Positions 22,300-30,868 of a DNA stretch of 35,029 nucleotides are shown here, piece by piece. The DNA comes from Anaerolineales bacterium. Lineage in GTDB: Bacteria; Chloroflexota; Anaerolineae; Anaerolineales; Villigracilaceae. A model generated the notes under the pieces. It saw only the letters and a program-made list of their open reading frames with translations, was not told where the DNA came from and ran no database searches. Location: NCBI GenBank assembly GCA_030680155.1, contig JAUXWL010000301.1, positions 1 through 35,029 on the forward strand, written 5' to 3'. Position numbers and translations under genes: made by a program. Position 1 is the stretch's first letter. Each line of letters opens with the position of its first letter.

Positions 22300-22560
22300 A
22301 TGGCATCTAAAAAATCAACTCTTTCAACCCAACGCTCAAATTATAGCACGCGGTCAACCAATGCCAACGGGATTCCAGCCCGCCGCTATCACGCTTATCT
22401 CCTGCGGATCTGGCGGGAGGATGAAAACATGCCCTGGCGCGCACAACTTGAGAATCCCCACACGAACGAGACCCTCGGCTTCGCAACGCTGGCAAAGTTG
22501 TTGGTTTTCCTGGATGAACAATTCAAGTCACAAGGAGGAGACAATCAGCGAACTAGTTGA
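22300..22560 (+). CDS. Small hypothetical protein
   Basis: About 86 residues from ATG 22300 (other possible starts at 22264 and 22267). The core RRYHAYLLRIWREDENMPWRAQLENPHTNETLGFATLAKLLVFLDEQF has the look of a short conserved domain common in Chloroflexota, often in small proteins beside large regulators; function unknown. The gene is divergent from the SARP regulator and 81 bp upstream of a beta-helix protein gene, so it may share a transcript with it. No good ribosome site is visible and the start is uncertain. Confidence 0.6.
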   Translation: MASKKSTLSTQRSNYSTRSTNANGIPARRYHAYLLRIWREDENMPWRAQLENPHTNETLGFATLAKLLVFLDEQFKSQGGDNQRTS

Positions 22561-22641
22561 TCATTTACAGTTCGGGTTATCCCACAGTTCGAATCGTACT
22601 TTCCAATCCGGTTCAATTTTATTTTCGAAAGGAACTCTCCC

Positions 22642-24366
22642 ATGAATCACTTGATGAAAAAATCCCTATCGCTCTGTTTGGCCTTCCTGCTGGCGTGGAC
22701 CGGCGCGTTCACGCACCCTTCCCAAAGCGTGCATGCCACAGGCAATATCATCTACGTGGATAAAGACGCCAGCGGCGCGTTTGACGGCACCAGTTGGACC
22801 GACGCCTACAAAAAATTGCAGAACGCCCTCGCGGCCGCATCGAGCGGGGACCAGATTTGGGTGGCGGAAGGCGCGTATTATCCCGATGCAGGTCAAAACC
22901 ACATAAACAATGACCGCACGGAAACATTCCAACTGATAAACGGCGTAGCCATTTATGGCGGCTTCGCTGGAACGGAAACCCTGCTAAGTCAGCGCGACCC
23001 GGCGGCGAATCTCACCATCCTCAGCGGCGACATTGACAAGGACGACACCGACACGAACGGCAACGGTATCATTGAACCTGCCGATGGCGACGCCATTGCT
23101 GGCAGCAACGCTTACCACGTCGTCACCGGCGGCGGGACAAATAACACCGCCATTTTGGACGGCTTTGTCATCACCGCCGGGCATGCCAACGGCGCATCCC
23201 CAGATAGTAATGGGGGAGGCATGTCCAACAACAGCAGCAGCCCGACGCTTGCCAGCCTCACCTTCATCGGCAACACCGCAACCAACGCCGGCGGAATGTA
23301 CAACGTAAGCAGCAGCCCAACGCTGACGAACGTGACCTTCAGCGATAACTTCGGATCATTCTACGGCGGCGGGATGTACAACAGCAGCTTCAGCAGCCCA
23401 ACGCTGACGAACGTGACCTTCAGCGGCAACTCCGCAGGCATCGGCGGCGGCATGTCCAACAACGTAAGCAGCAGCCCGGCGCTGACGAACGTGACCTTCA
23501 ACGCCAACTCCGCGACCTACGGCGGCGGCATGTCCAACAACGTAAACAGCAGCCCAACACTGACGGACGTGACTTTCAGCGGCAACACCGCAACCTTAGG
23601 CGGCGGGATGTACAACTCCAGCAGCAACCCGGCGCTGACGAACGTGACCTTCAGCGCCAACTCCGCAACCGTCGGCGGCGGGATGTACAACTCCAGCAGC
23701 AGCCCGACTCTGAAAAACACCCTCATTGCCAACAGCGCCAGCGGCGGGGATTGTGTCAACAATGCGAGTACGCTGAACGCCGCCTCCTCCAACAACCTGA
23801 TCGAAGACAGCCTCAATGCCTGCGGGCTGACCAATGGCGCGAATGGGGACATCATCGGGCAAGACCCGGCTCTCGGCGCGCTTGTCAATAACGGCGGCTT
23901 CACCCAAACCCACGCCCTGCTGGCAGGCTCGCCCGCCATTGACGCAGGCACAAACGCAGGCTGTTCCGCCATAGATCAGCGCGGCGTGACTCGTCCGCAG
24001 GGCAGTCTCTGTGACATTGGCGCCTATGAAGGCGACTTCACCCCGCCAACCGTTACGATGAGTTCCGCCGCATTGAACCCAACCAACGCATCGCCCATTT
24101 CGGTCACTGCGCAGTTCAGCGAAACGGTCACCGGCTTCATTGCAGGTGACATCATCCCCGGCAACGGCGCGGTCGGCAACTTCACGGCTGTGGACGGCGA
24201 TACCTACACCTTCGACTTAACTCCCAGCGGGCAAGGTCCCGTCACTGCCGATATTGCCGCAGGCGTGGCATCTGATTCAGCTGGCAACGTCAACACGGCG
24301 GCAACACAATTCAGCCGCACGTATAGCGTTACATACAATTTGTTCCTGCCGTTAATCCTACGGTAA
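22642..24366 (+). CDS. Secreted right-handed beta-helix protein with choice-of-anchor Q, Ig-like domain and FLPLILR tail
   Basis: A 574-residue exported protein. A signal peptide covers about residues 1-33 (KKSLSLCLAFLLAW ... SVHATG). A beta-helix entrance follows (IIYVDKDASGAFDGTSWTDAYKKLQNAL). Then come about seven tandem units of 22-26 residues of the form SSPTLTNVTFSGNSATxGGGMYN (about residues 195-360). The choice-of-anchor Q type end (SPAIDAGTNAGCSAIDQRGVTRPQGSLCDIGAYE) is next, then an Ig-like domain (about 475-560), and the C-terminal tail NLFLPLILR. Such proteins are cell-surface or secreted; polysaccharide binding or adhesion is possible, but no catalytic motif is seen. The ribosome site AAAGGA lies about 9 nt before ATG 22642; ATG 22654 is an alternative. 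Confidence 0.88.
   Translation: MNHLMKKSLSLCLAFLLAWTGAFTHPSQSVHATGNIIYVDKDASGAFDGTSWTDAYKKLQNALAAASSGDQIWVAEGAYYPDAGQNHINNDRTETFQLINGVAIYGGFAGTETLLSQRDPAANLTILSGDIDKDDTDTNGNGIIEPADGDAIAGSNAYHVVTGGGTNNTAILDGFVITAGHANGASPDSNGGGMSNNSSSPTLASLTFIGNTATNAGGMYNVSSSPTLTNVTFSDNFGSFYGGGMYNSSFSSPTLTNVTFSGNSAGIGGGMSNNVSSSPALTNVTFNANSATYGGGMSNNVNSSPTLTDVTFSGNTATLGGGMYNSSSNPALTNVTFSANSATVGGGMYNSSSSPTLKNTLIANSASGGDCVNNASTLNAASSNNLIEDSLNACGLTNGANGDIIGQDPALGALVNNGGFTQTHALLAGSPAIDAGTNAGCSAIDQRGVTRPQGSLCDIGAYEGDFTPPTVTMSSAALNPTNASPISVTAQFSETVTGFIAGDIIPGNGAVGNFTAVDGDTYTFDLTPSGQGPVTADIAAGVASDSAGNVNTAATQFSRTYSVTYNLFLPLILR
23229..23715 (+). repeat. Coding tandem repeats of the beta-helix
   Basis: About seven direct units of roughly 66-78 bp, each containing a near-identical AGCAGCCCGACGCTGACGAA-like block followed by GTGACCTTCAGC. 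Unit lengths are multiples of three, so slippage or recombination would change the number of beta-helix rungs without breaking the frame. Confidence 0.7.
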
Positions 24367-24469
24367 TAAATTCACTATCAAAGAGGAGATAACAAACTGA
24401 TAAATTAACAAGCTCTGCATATCCTGTTTTTTTTTTCACGTAATTCAAATTTTAGTTTGGAGGTTTCTT

Positions 24470-26245
24470 ATGAAAATTAATATCCGCTTTTTATCCGTTC
24501 TTTCGCTGGCAGTCATGTTGGCGCTGACCGCGACCGGGGTTGCGCCAGTTGCCCCGGCCCGCGCCGCCGCGCTAATCGTCAACTCGCTGAACGATGTGGA
24601 TGACGGCACCTGTAATGGAACCCATTGCTCGCTGAGAGAGGCCATTGACGAAGCGAACACTCTCTCCTCAGACGACACCATCACCTTCAGCGTGAGCGGA
24701 ACGATCCCGCTCGCATCCATCCTGCCTACGATAGATAATAACGGCAGTCTAACGATTGACGGCGGGAACAACATCACCATCAGCGGCGACACGGACAGCA
24801 ACGGTACGGGAGATGTGCGAGTGCTGTCTGTACCCCCCAACGCAAACCTGACCCTGCGAAACATCACTGTAACCAAAGGCATGAATACCATTGACAGCGG
24901 CGGAGCCATCAAGAGTTATGGAAATCTGACCATCGAAAACAGCACCATCTCGAATAGTAGTACAACCACGGCAGTATCTGTGGGCGGCGGCGGTGTTTTC
25001 ACCTCCAGCAGTTCAGCCACCCTGACCGTCACCAACAGCACGTTCTCAGGGAACACAGCCACTTATTTTGGCGGTGGTATCTATAACGCTGGAAGCACGG
25101 TATCCATATCAAATAGCACCTTTTCCGGAAACCAGTCAACCGCCAATAGCGGCGGCGGAATATACAACTCTACCGGCTCACTTACCATCACCGACAGCAC
25201 ATTCTCCAGCAACATGGCAACAGCCGGAGGCGGCAGCATCTATAACAACACTGGCAGCGGCGCGGTCAGTGTCACCGGCACAACCTTCTCCGGCAATCAA
25301 GCAAATTCTGGCGCTGGTATCCACGCCACCAACGGCGTAATTTCCATCTCCAATAGCACATTCTCAAACAATAGTGTAACAAATGACGCCGGCGGTATCT
25401 ACGTCACCGGCAGCGGCTTGGCAAATATCACGAACAGCACATTCTCTGGCAATAGCACAAGCAGCCGCGGCGGAGGCATCTTCTCCTTTGGCAGCGTAAC
25501 GCTTACCAATGTGACGATGTCTGGTAACACTGCTCCCAGCGGCGATGGCGGCGGTGTTCATACCTACGGTGCATTGACCCTCAAGAACACGATCATCGCA
25601 AATGGTGGAACCGGCGGGGATTGTATTCTTTCCGGAAGTGGTTCAATTGCCGGTGGCTCCAGCCATAACCTGATCGAAGACAGCGCCAATGCCTGCGGAC
25701 TGACGAACGGTGTAAGCAACAACATCGTCGGCTCAGACCCAAACCTCGGCGTGCTGACTGGTTCTCCAGCCTACTTCCCGCTCAACCTCGGGAGTCCGTC
25801 CATTGATGCAGGCGATGATACTGTCTGCGAGGCTGCGCCTGTGAGTAGTACATCACAGAATGGACTCACACGTCCGCAAGGGAGTCATTGTGACATCGGT
25901 TCGTATGAAGGCGACTTCACCCCGCCAACGGTTACGATGACTTCGCTTGCATCCAACCCGACCAACACATCGCCCATTCCGGTCACAGTGCAGTTCAGCG
26001 AAACGGTCACTGGCTTCCTCGCAGGCGACATCACCCCCGGCAACGGCAGCGTGGACAGCTTTGTGGCCGTGGATGGCGATACCTACACCTTCAACTTAAC
26101 GCCCAGCGCACAAGGTCCCGTCACTGCCGATATTGCGGCGGGCGTGGCATCTGATTCAGTTGGCAACGCCAACACCGCCGCGACACAATTCAGCCGCACG
26201 TATAGCGTTACATACTATTTGTTCCTGCCGTTGATCCTGCGGTAA
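24470..26245 (+). CDS. Secreted CSLREA/beta-helix protein with choice-of-anchor Q, Ig-like domain and FLPLILR tail
   Basis: A 591-residue paralogue of the upstream gene. The signal peptide ends near ARAAA (residue 33). A CSLREA motif (CNGTHCSLREAIDEAN, Cys53) follows, with Cys48 before it; this motif marks the entrance of many extracellular beta-helix proteins. Parallel beta-helix rungs with ITNSTFSGNSxxxxGGGI pattern cover about residues 100-380. Then come the choice-of-anchor Q-like end (GLTRPQGSHCDIGSYE), the Ig-like domain, and the tail YYLFLPLILR. GGAGG lies about 7 nt before ATG 24470. The last 86 codons and the trailing hairpin are nearly identical to the fragment at 18703-18999. It is probably surface-displayed; no enzymatic residues are evident. 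Confidence 0.88.
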   Translation: MKINIRFLSVLSLAVMLALTATGVAPVAPARAAALIVNSLNDVDDGTCNGTHCSLREAIDEANTLSSDDTITFSVSGTIPLASILPTIDNNGSLTIDGGNNITISGDTDSNGTGDVRVLSVPPNANLTLRNITVTKGMNTIDSGGAIKSYGNLTIENSTISNSSTTTAVSVGGGGVFTSSSSATLTVTNSTFSGNTATYFGGGIYNAGSTVSISNSTFSGNQSTANSGGGIYNSTGSLTITDSTFSSNMATAGGGSIYNNTGSGAVSVTGTTFSGNQANSGAGIHATNGVISISNSTFSNNSVTNDAGGIYVTGSGLANITNSTFSGNSTSSRGGGIFSFGSVTLTNVTMSGNTAPSGDGGGVHTYGALTLKNTIIANGGTGGDCILSGSGSIAGGSSHNLIEDSANACGLTNGVSNNIVGSDPNLGVLTGSPAYFPLNLGSPSIDAGDDTVCEAAPVSSTSQNGLTRPQGSHCDIGSYEGDFTPPTVTMTSLASNPTNTSPIPVTVQFSETVTGFLAGDITPGNGSVDSFVAVDGDTYTFNLTPSAQGPVTADIAAGVASDSVGNANTAATQFSRTYSVTYYLFLPLILR

Positions 26246-26249
26246 TATA

Positions 26250-26285
26250 TCGAGCCTGCCTGCGTGTACGCGCAAGCAGGCTCGA
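26250..26285. repeat. Hairpin after the CSLREA gene, copy 2
   Basis: TCGAGCCTGC (26250-26259) pairs with GCAGGCTCGA (26276-26285), with the same inner stem as at 18964-18999. It follows the stop codon by 5 bp in both copies. Confidence 0.6.
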
Positions 26286-26295
26286 TAACCGCTTG

Positions 26296-26388
26296 CGCTT
26301 TGCAAAGGATGACAACAACGATGGCTTGTCAGATTACATGAAGTTTTACAGCGGAGAGGCGGGCGCGGCGAATCTTCCGCACAGTTGA
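26296..26388 (+). pseudogene. Possible 3' remnant of a surface protein gene
   Basis: A short open stretch reads RFAKDDNNDGLSDYMKFYSGEAGAANLPHS and then stops. The DDNNDGLSDYMKFYSG part resembles a calcium-binding thrombospondin type 3-like or EF-hand-like motif seen near the ends of secreted bacterial proteins. There is no start codon or upstream domain; the frame runs back into the hairpin repeat. I treat it as a gene remnant, with low confidence. Confidence 0.35.
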
Positions 26389-26427
26389 TTGTCGAATATT
26401 ACGCGCCGTAAATGTAACGCGTAATCC

Positions 26428-26462
26428 AAAGGCGCTCTTGAGAAATCAGGAGCGCCTTTTTT
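26428..26462 (+). terminator. Intrinsic terminator with GAAA loop
   Basis: AAAGGCGCTC (26428-26437) pairs with GAGCGCCTTT (26449-26458 region) and the stem continues through TTGA/TCAG to a GAAA tetraloop, followed by a run of T. It probably ended the gene whose remnant lies at 26296-26388. Confidence 0.75.
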
Positions 26463-26588
26463 ATATCGTAATGTCAAATCCCGCGCGGAGAATGAACTGC
26501 GAAAATTTCACTTGAATACGCTCCTGATGAAATATACTTGCGAAGAATAATAAATGGTATATTACATCTCAAAAGGAATGACTATAAG

Positions 26589-27203
26589 ATGCGTCGGATA
26601 AAATTTACAGAAGAAGAAATTGCTCAGTTGACATACGAAAGTGTTTACCATAAACATCCGATCATCCGCCGACGAATGCAAGCTCTGCGGTTGAAAGCGC
26701 AGAAAATGCCACATGCGAAAATTGGCGAAATGCTGAGTATCTGTCCAACCACACTACGGAAATATTTTGATGCGTTCTTGAATGCCTCGGCGGAAGAAGG
26801 GCGAGTTGAAGCGCTAAAAGAATTGAATTACAAAGGAAAGCCTAATCGGTTGATTCGGTATCAACGTTGCGCGTTGGTGGCGGAAAAAGCGTTAGAACTG
26901 CGGATTCAAATTGTCTTTCTGCCGCCCTACTCTCCAAATTTCAATTTGATTGAGCGGCCATGGAAATTTGTGAAAAAGAAGGCTCTGTACAACCAACATT
27001 ACCCGAAGTATGAGCAATTCCATCAAGCCATTTCGAATTGCTTGAAACAAACTGACACTACTTTGACAATGTCACATTTCAAAACCTTTACCACAAAGTC
27101 CACAAAGGGGCACAAAGGAGAGCAAAAGGCTAAACGCGAAAGTTTCCTTCGTGTTACTTCGTACCCTTTGTGGGTTGGTACTTTGGTTTCAGTCTTAATC
27201 TGA
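26589..27203 (+). pseudogene. IS630-type transposase with the catalytic core deleted
   Basis: The start is ATG 26589 (MRRIKFTEEEIAQL) with AAAAGGA upstream. The N-terminal helix-turn-helix part is present (ALRLKAQKMPHAKIGEMLSICPTTLRKYFDAF, up to LNYKGKPNRL). The frame then jumps, without a stop, to a late segment typical of these transposases (YQRCALVAEKALELRIQIVFLPPYSPNFNLIERPWKFVKKKALY), which carries the last acidic residue of the DDE triad. The middle of the catalytic domain with the other two acidic residues is missing. Homology ends near 27088 (MSHFKTF); the rest of the frame to 27203 is a translated ACAAAGG palindrome. It cannot be catalytically active. Confidence 0.85.
27084..27188. 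repeat. Dispersed CACAAAGG palindrome
   Basis: CCACAAAG (27091-27098) and CACAAAGGG (27101-27109) pair with CCCTTTGTG and CTTTGTGG (27164-27173), with flanking ACCTTTACC and TACTTTGGTT. This is the same loose family as the CACGAAGG repeat at 17718-17890. Confidence 0.5.
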
Positions 27204-27263
27204 CATTGTCGAACTACCTACAAAGAAGAATTAGACACTCTGCTGATTGCTAACTTTCAGAAG

Positions 27264-27396
27264 CTGTTTAATAAGTCAAAACATGTCACCCTGAGGGCGC
27301 GTTTTCTAGCGCCTGTAGGGTCTCGAAACCGATTTAGAGATGCTTCGCGCCAGAAAAACGGCGCTCAGCATGACAGGTCACAGACTTATTAAACAG
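27264..27396. mobile_element. MITE-like element with 14-bp terminal inverted repeats
   Basis: CTGTTTAATAAGTC (27264-27277) is perfectly complementary to GACTTATTAAACAG (27383-27396). The interior includes ATGTCACCCTGAGGGCGCG and GGCGCTCAGCATGACA, which form a second long stem, plus GGTCTCGAAACCGA and GAGATGCTTCGCG. It encodes no protein. No obvious target duplication is seen. Confidence 0.65.
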
Positions 27397-28056
27397 TCTC
27401 TCAGTCCTTCAAAAATGCTACTATTCAACCTTCGTAAGTATACATAGGGGTGTTTGACATTTTTCACAATACCGCAAAAGTTACTATTTGAATAACGCCC
27501 CATTGTCCGTCATCGCAAAATCTGCCATTTTTCGACCGCAGCAATGCCGCAAAAGACCATTTTTCAAGCATCGAGAATTGTCTGTCTGTAGTAAGTTATG
27601 CGCTACTGCCATTTTTCAAGAGTTTCTTCTCTATCTGGTGGGTGTAAACTGGGTTGGTCGGAACTTATACCCGTATACCAGATTTATACCCCGTGGGGCT
27701 GATTTTATTGAAGTTGTAGTCGAGAGTTGAGACTATTTTGCGATATATGGATGTGTAGACTATTATCATGCCAGACTCAAAATCGCCTCTCCAATTCTCG
27801 AAAAGACACGCAGGGAATATCGCTCTGAATTCTGTAAAAAACTTAGTCTCGGCAAACGTAGCCGATAATAGAGTAGTCTTACCAGGAAGTTTTTATCCAG
27901 GCTGGGTTGCACTTGCCTCCTTTTTGACCTGGAACAGCCCCACGCAAACGGATATGCCACATTGCCATCAACGCGGCAATGGATACCTTTTCCCCGGTGG
28001 GTAGATCAGTTTCGTCCTCTTAAAAACGTATGGATTGTTTCGGATGAGTCATCGTC
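27397..28056. other. Gene-free stretch without recognised content
   Basis: Short open frames occur on both strands, but none has a plausible start, a ribosome site or recognisable protein sequence. The octamer CATTTTTC occurs four times (27458, 27526, 27558, 27610), and CAATACCGCAAAAG (27467) and CAATGCCGCAAAAG (27542) form a near-duplicate. The stretch is AT-richer than the flanks and looks like decayed mobile DNA. Confidence 0.4.
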
Positions 28057-30861
28057 TTATTCCTCTGATTCATTTGTTCCCATGACGATGGGGATTAATT
28101 CTGAAATTCCCTTCCCAGCATCAAGCATGTGTCCAACATGACGTGCAATATTATTGTAAAGAAACAGCCCTTTGTGACCGGCTTCTTTTTCGATCAGAGA
28201 CAAACGTTCAGGAGTCTCTTGCACTCCCCTCGACGCCATAAGCAATACTTCCACAAGCTGACTCTCCATGGCGACCATTCCTGTTTCCAGAATGCCTTCT
28301 GTGTTATTGAATGTGGCTTGAGCTTCAAGTGGCTCACGATCACCGAGCCAGGCAAGTGTCAAGTGATTGCGTAGATAGGTAACAAGTTGGGGGTCGGACG
28401 TTGCGCCCGGGAGGGAAAGCGCCTCTTGCAAACGTTCCCGGGCTTCGGAAAAATCTCCCTGTGCAAGCAACGCCATTGACAAGGTGTCGAGGTAGGAAGC
28501 CCGCCAGCGCATTTCTCCGGTCTCCTCTGTTTGCCTGAGGAGTCGTTTTACAATTTGAATAGCCTCCCCAGCCCTGCCAAAGGAGAGCATCACCAACGCA
28601 CGTTGATTATCTGTGGTGGCTTCACCTTGCAGGTCGCCGGTGAGTTGTTTGAGGCGCCTGGCTCGATCCAGCAGTTCCAATGCCTCTGCTGGGCGGGCTT
28701 GCAGATGATAGATCGTTCCCAACGCGTTAAGGATTTTTCCGAGATTAAACACATCGCCTGTTGCTTGCACCGCATCCAGGACGCCTTCATAAGTCTGGCG
28801 CGCCTCATTCAATTCACCCTGGTCGAAGAGCAACGCGCCAATATTACCCTTGCAGCGAAATGCTGTGCGAAGATTGCCAGCCAAAAGAGCGGCTTCTTCA
28901 GCTTTACGCCAGAAAGCGATGGCGCTGTTTCCGTCCCGGCGGATGTGCGACACAATGCCCAACGTGTTGTAGGCCATTGTCCGAACGCCCGCCGCACGCT
29001 GGACCTCGGAATTGGCAATGGTTTCTGCAAGATTTAACGCCGTTTGAGCGGAGTCCCACGCTTCATCGAACCGGGTCTGCGTCAGGCGTACAGTGCAGCG
29101 AACGCCATTGAGTTCAGCCGACAAACCCGGATTGCCAGACGAATTGACGAGATCATCTATATCGTTACAAAGTTGATCTGCCTCGGGGATTTTTCCACGT
29201 TGGAGCAAACAGCGTGCCAGCCGCAGGGTAAGCGATGCGCGGTCTTCCGATGGAATCCCGGATTGAAGCGCAATCGACAAAGCCTGACGAAAATCCGCTT
29301 CGGCTTCACCGGCGCGGCGACCGCTCATCAGTAACTGTCCGCGCAGTGACAGCAACTGCGCTTCCTGTTGACTTGTAAGCACAGGCGTGTGCCGGGTGCG
29401 GTCGAGCAGGGATGCAATCAGGTCCGCGGCGGATTCGCCTTGTCCGCTTGAGTCAAGGTGCAGTAAGGTGTTTTGAATGTGCGCAATGGTGGCGGGAAGA
29501 TCAGAAGATTGGATGAAATGATACAGGGATTCAAATGCATTGAATCTTGAGAGCTTCAGGTAATTTGCCGCCAAAAGATGAAGACGACGGTAATGCTCCG
29601 GTTGCGTCCTCAAAACTGAATCGAGATGCTCCTGCAATAGAGGATGCAATTGCGCGCTGGAAGGATTATCGAGGAATTGCCTTCGCTGCAGATCTGCGAT
29701 GGCAGGACCTAGATCCGGAACCAGGTCGTCAGTACGCAGGCGTTCTGCCAGGTCGGCATCGTGCAGGTTAACCGGCTGCCGGAATATGGCAATGAGGGAA
29801 AGCAGTTGGACAGACGGCTGTGACAAGCCCTTTAGCGCATTATCCATCAGGAAGGTGGAAATTTCACCTTGTGTGGCCAGTTGCTTAATGAAATCTTTGG
29901 TTTGGGCGGGTTTCTGAAGGATGCCTGAAACTGCAAGCCGCAGGAGCATGGGGTTGCCTTGCGTTGAACGATATAGTGTCTCGAAGTCCGTGTTTGAGAT
30001 GGCCAGCCCCAGTGCTTTAAGCAACGCGCGAGATTCATCCTGATTCATGCCCGTCAATGAAACCAGGTGCGTGTTCCCAAGTTCAAGTCGTTCGCGGGAA
30101 ATGAAAAGGAAATGGGCATCGCTTTCGCGCATCAGTTTTTCGAAAAGCGGGAGAGATTGCGGAAATTGCTGGACCTGGTGGAACTCATCCACACAGACAA
30201 GCGGTTGAACGGCTTGCAAGGGTTCAGTCAGTGATGAAATAATGGCTTCCAATGGCAGGCTGGCTGGTTGAAGGTAAAGAGCCGCTTCTTCTCTTCCCTG
30301 TGAAGTAAGAAAAAGCGCCAACTGGCGCACAAATGTATCAACTGGTGTGGGATCAATACGATTGAGGGTATGCCAAAAGACCGGGCGGGTTGCGCCTATC
30401 TGATGCGCCAGGACTGCCGCGAGCGTGCTTTTGCCGACACCGGGAAAGCCATGCAGCAATACAGTTTTATGTGTTTCCAGAATGGTACCGAGGTGTTGCA
30501 AGATCTGGCTGCGTGGAATTTCAGTTTTATTCGTGGGGGGAATTCCCTCCAAGACTCCCATTTCATCAATGATGACAGTGTCTTCCGATTCGTCGTGCGC
30601 CAGCTTTGCCAGGACGATCAGGCGGCTTGCATATTCAGGTTCGTCCGCCAGCCCAAGAGTGGAAATGAAACGCGCCTCCACGGTGGCCGGTTCAGGCAGG
30701 CGATGATTGTGTTCGAGGCGGGATATTTGCGCTTCGCTGTATCCAACCGCAATACCAAAATCACGCTGATTGTATCCGGATCGGAGGCGCAGGTATTTGA
30801 GAAGAGAACCGAAATCGTCGAACTCCCCTGGCGGTTTGAGATGCCTTGGGTAATTTTTCAT
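28057..30861 (-). CDS. XRE-type HTH, STAND ATPase, TPR regulator
   Basis: A 934-residue protein. The N-terminal XRE helix-turn-helix is at about residues 17-65 (LLKYLRLRSGYNQRDFGIAVGYSEAQISRLEHNHRLP). An AAA/NB-ARC-type ATPase follows, with P-loop GFPGVGKST at 138-146, Walker B LVCVDEF at about 221-227, and a sensor-like FISRERL later. Tetratricopeptide repeats cover about 470-870. Its architecture is that of large STAND signal-integrating regulators; similar arrangements also occur in some defence proteins, but no effector domain is present. A TATAAT lies 7 bp upstream of ATG 30861 with no ribosome site, suggesting a leaderless mRNA. It is divergent from the secreted-protein cluster at 31071 and may control it (inference). 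Confidence 0.9.
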   Translation of the reverse strand: MKNYPRHLKPPGEFDDFGSLLKYLRLRSGYNQRDFGIAVGYSEAQISRLEHNHRLPEPATVEARFISTLGLADEPEYASRLIVLAKLAHDESEDTVIIDEMGVLEGIPPTNKTEIPRSQILQHLGTILETHKTVLLHGFPGVGKSTLAAVLAHQIGATRPVFWHTLNRIDPTPVDTFVRQLALFLTSQGREEAALYLQPASLPLEAIISSLTEPLQAVQPLVCVDEFHQVQQFPQSLPLFEKLMRESDAHFLFISRERLELGNTHLVSLTGMNQDESRALLKALGLAISNTDFETLYRSTQGNPMLLRLAVSGILQKPAQTKDFIKQLATQGEISTFLMDNALKGLSQPSVQLLSLIAIFRQPVNLHDADLAERLRTDDLVPDLGPAIADLQRRQFLDNPSSAQLHPLLQEHLDSVLRTQPEHYRRLHLLAANYLKLSRFNAFESLYHFIQSSDLPATIAHIQNTLLHLDSSGQGESAADLIASLLDRTRHTPVLTSQQEAQLLSLRGQLLMSGRRAGEAEADFRQALSIALQSGIPSEDRASLTLRLARCLLQRGKIPEADQLCNDIDDLVNSSGNPGLSAELNGVRCTVRLTQTRFDEAWDSAQTALNLAETIANSEVQRAAGVRTMAYNTLGIVSHIRRDGNSAIAFWRKAEEAALLAGNLRTAFRCKGNIGALLFDQGELNEARQTYEGVLDAVQATGDVFNLGKILNALGTIYHLQARPAEALELLDRARRLKQLTGDLQGEATTDNQRALVMLSFGRAGEAIQIVKRLLRQTEETGEMRWRASYLDTLSMALLAQGDFSEARERLQEALSLPGATSDPQLVTYLRNHLTLAWLGDREPLEAQATFNNTEGILETGMVAMESQLVEVLLMASRGVQETPERLSLIEKEAGHKGLFLYNNIARHVGHMLDAGKGISELIPIVMGTNESEE

Positions 30862-30868
30862 GAATCAG

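Noticed and set aside
22580-22600. GTTCGAATC as the T-loop of a tRNA gene
   Set aside because: No acceptor stem, anticodon stem or D-loop can be drawn around it.
26538-26588. Upstream start for the IS630-type transposase
   Set aside because: ATG 26589 has a ribosome site and matches the usual N terminus of the family; the extra residues look non-coding.
27488-28004. Two short plus-strand open frames and one minus-strand frame
   Set aside because: No ribosome sites, no recognisable sequence and repeated words inside; treated as non-coding.
28531-29037. 168-residue plus-strand open frame
   Set aside because: It lies entirely within the strongly supported TPR part of the minus-strand STAND gene and is a shadow of it.
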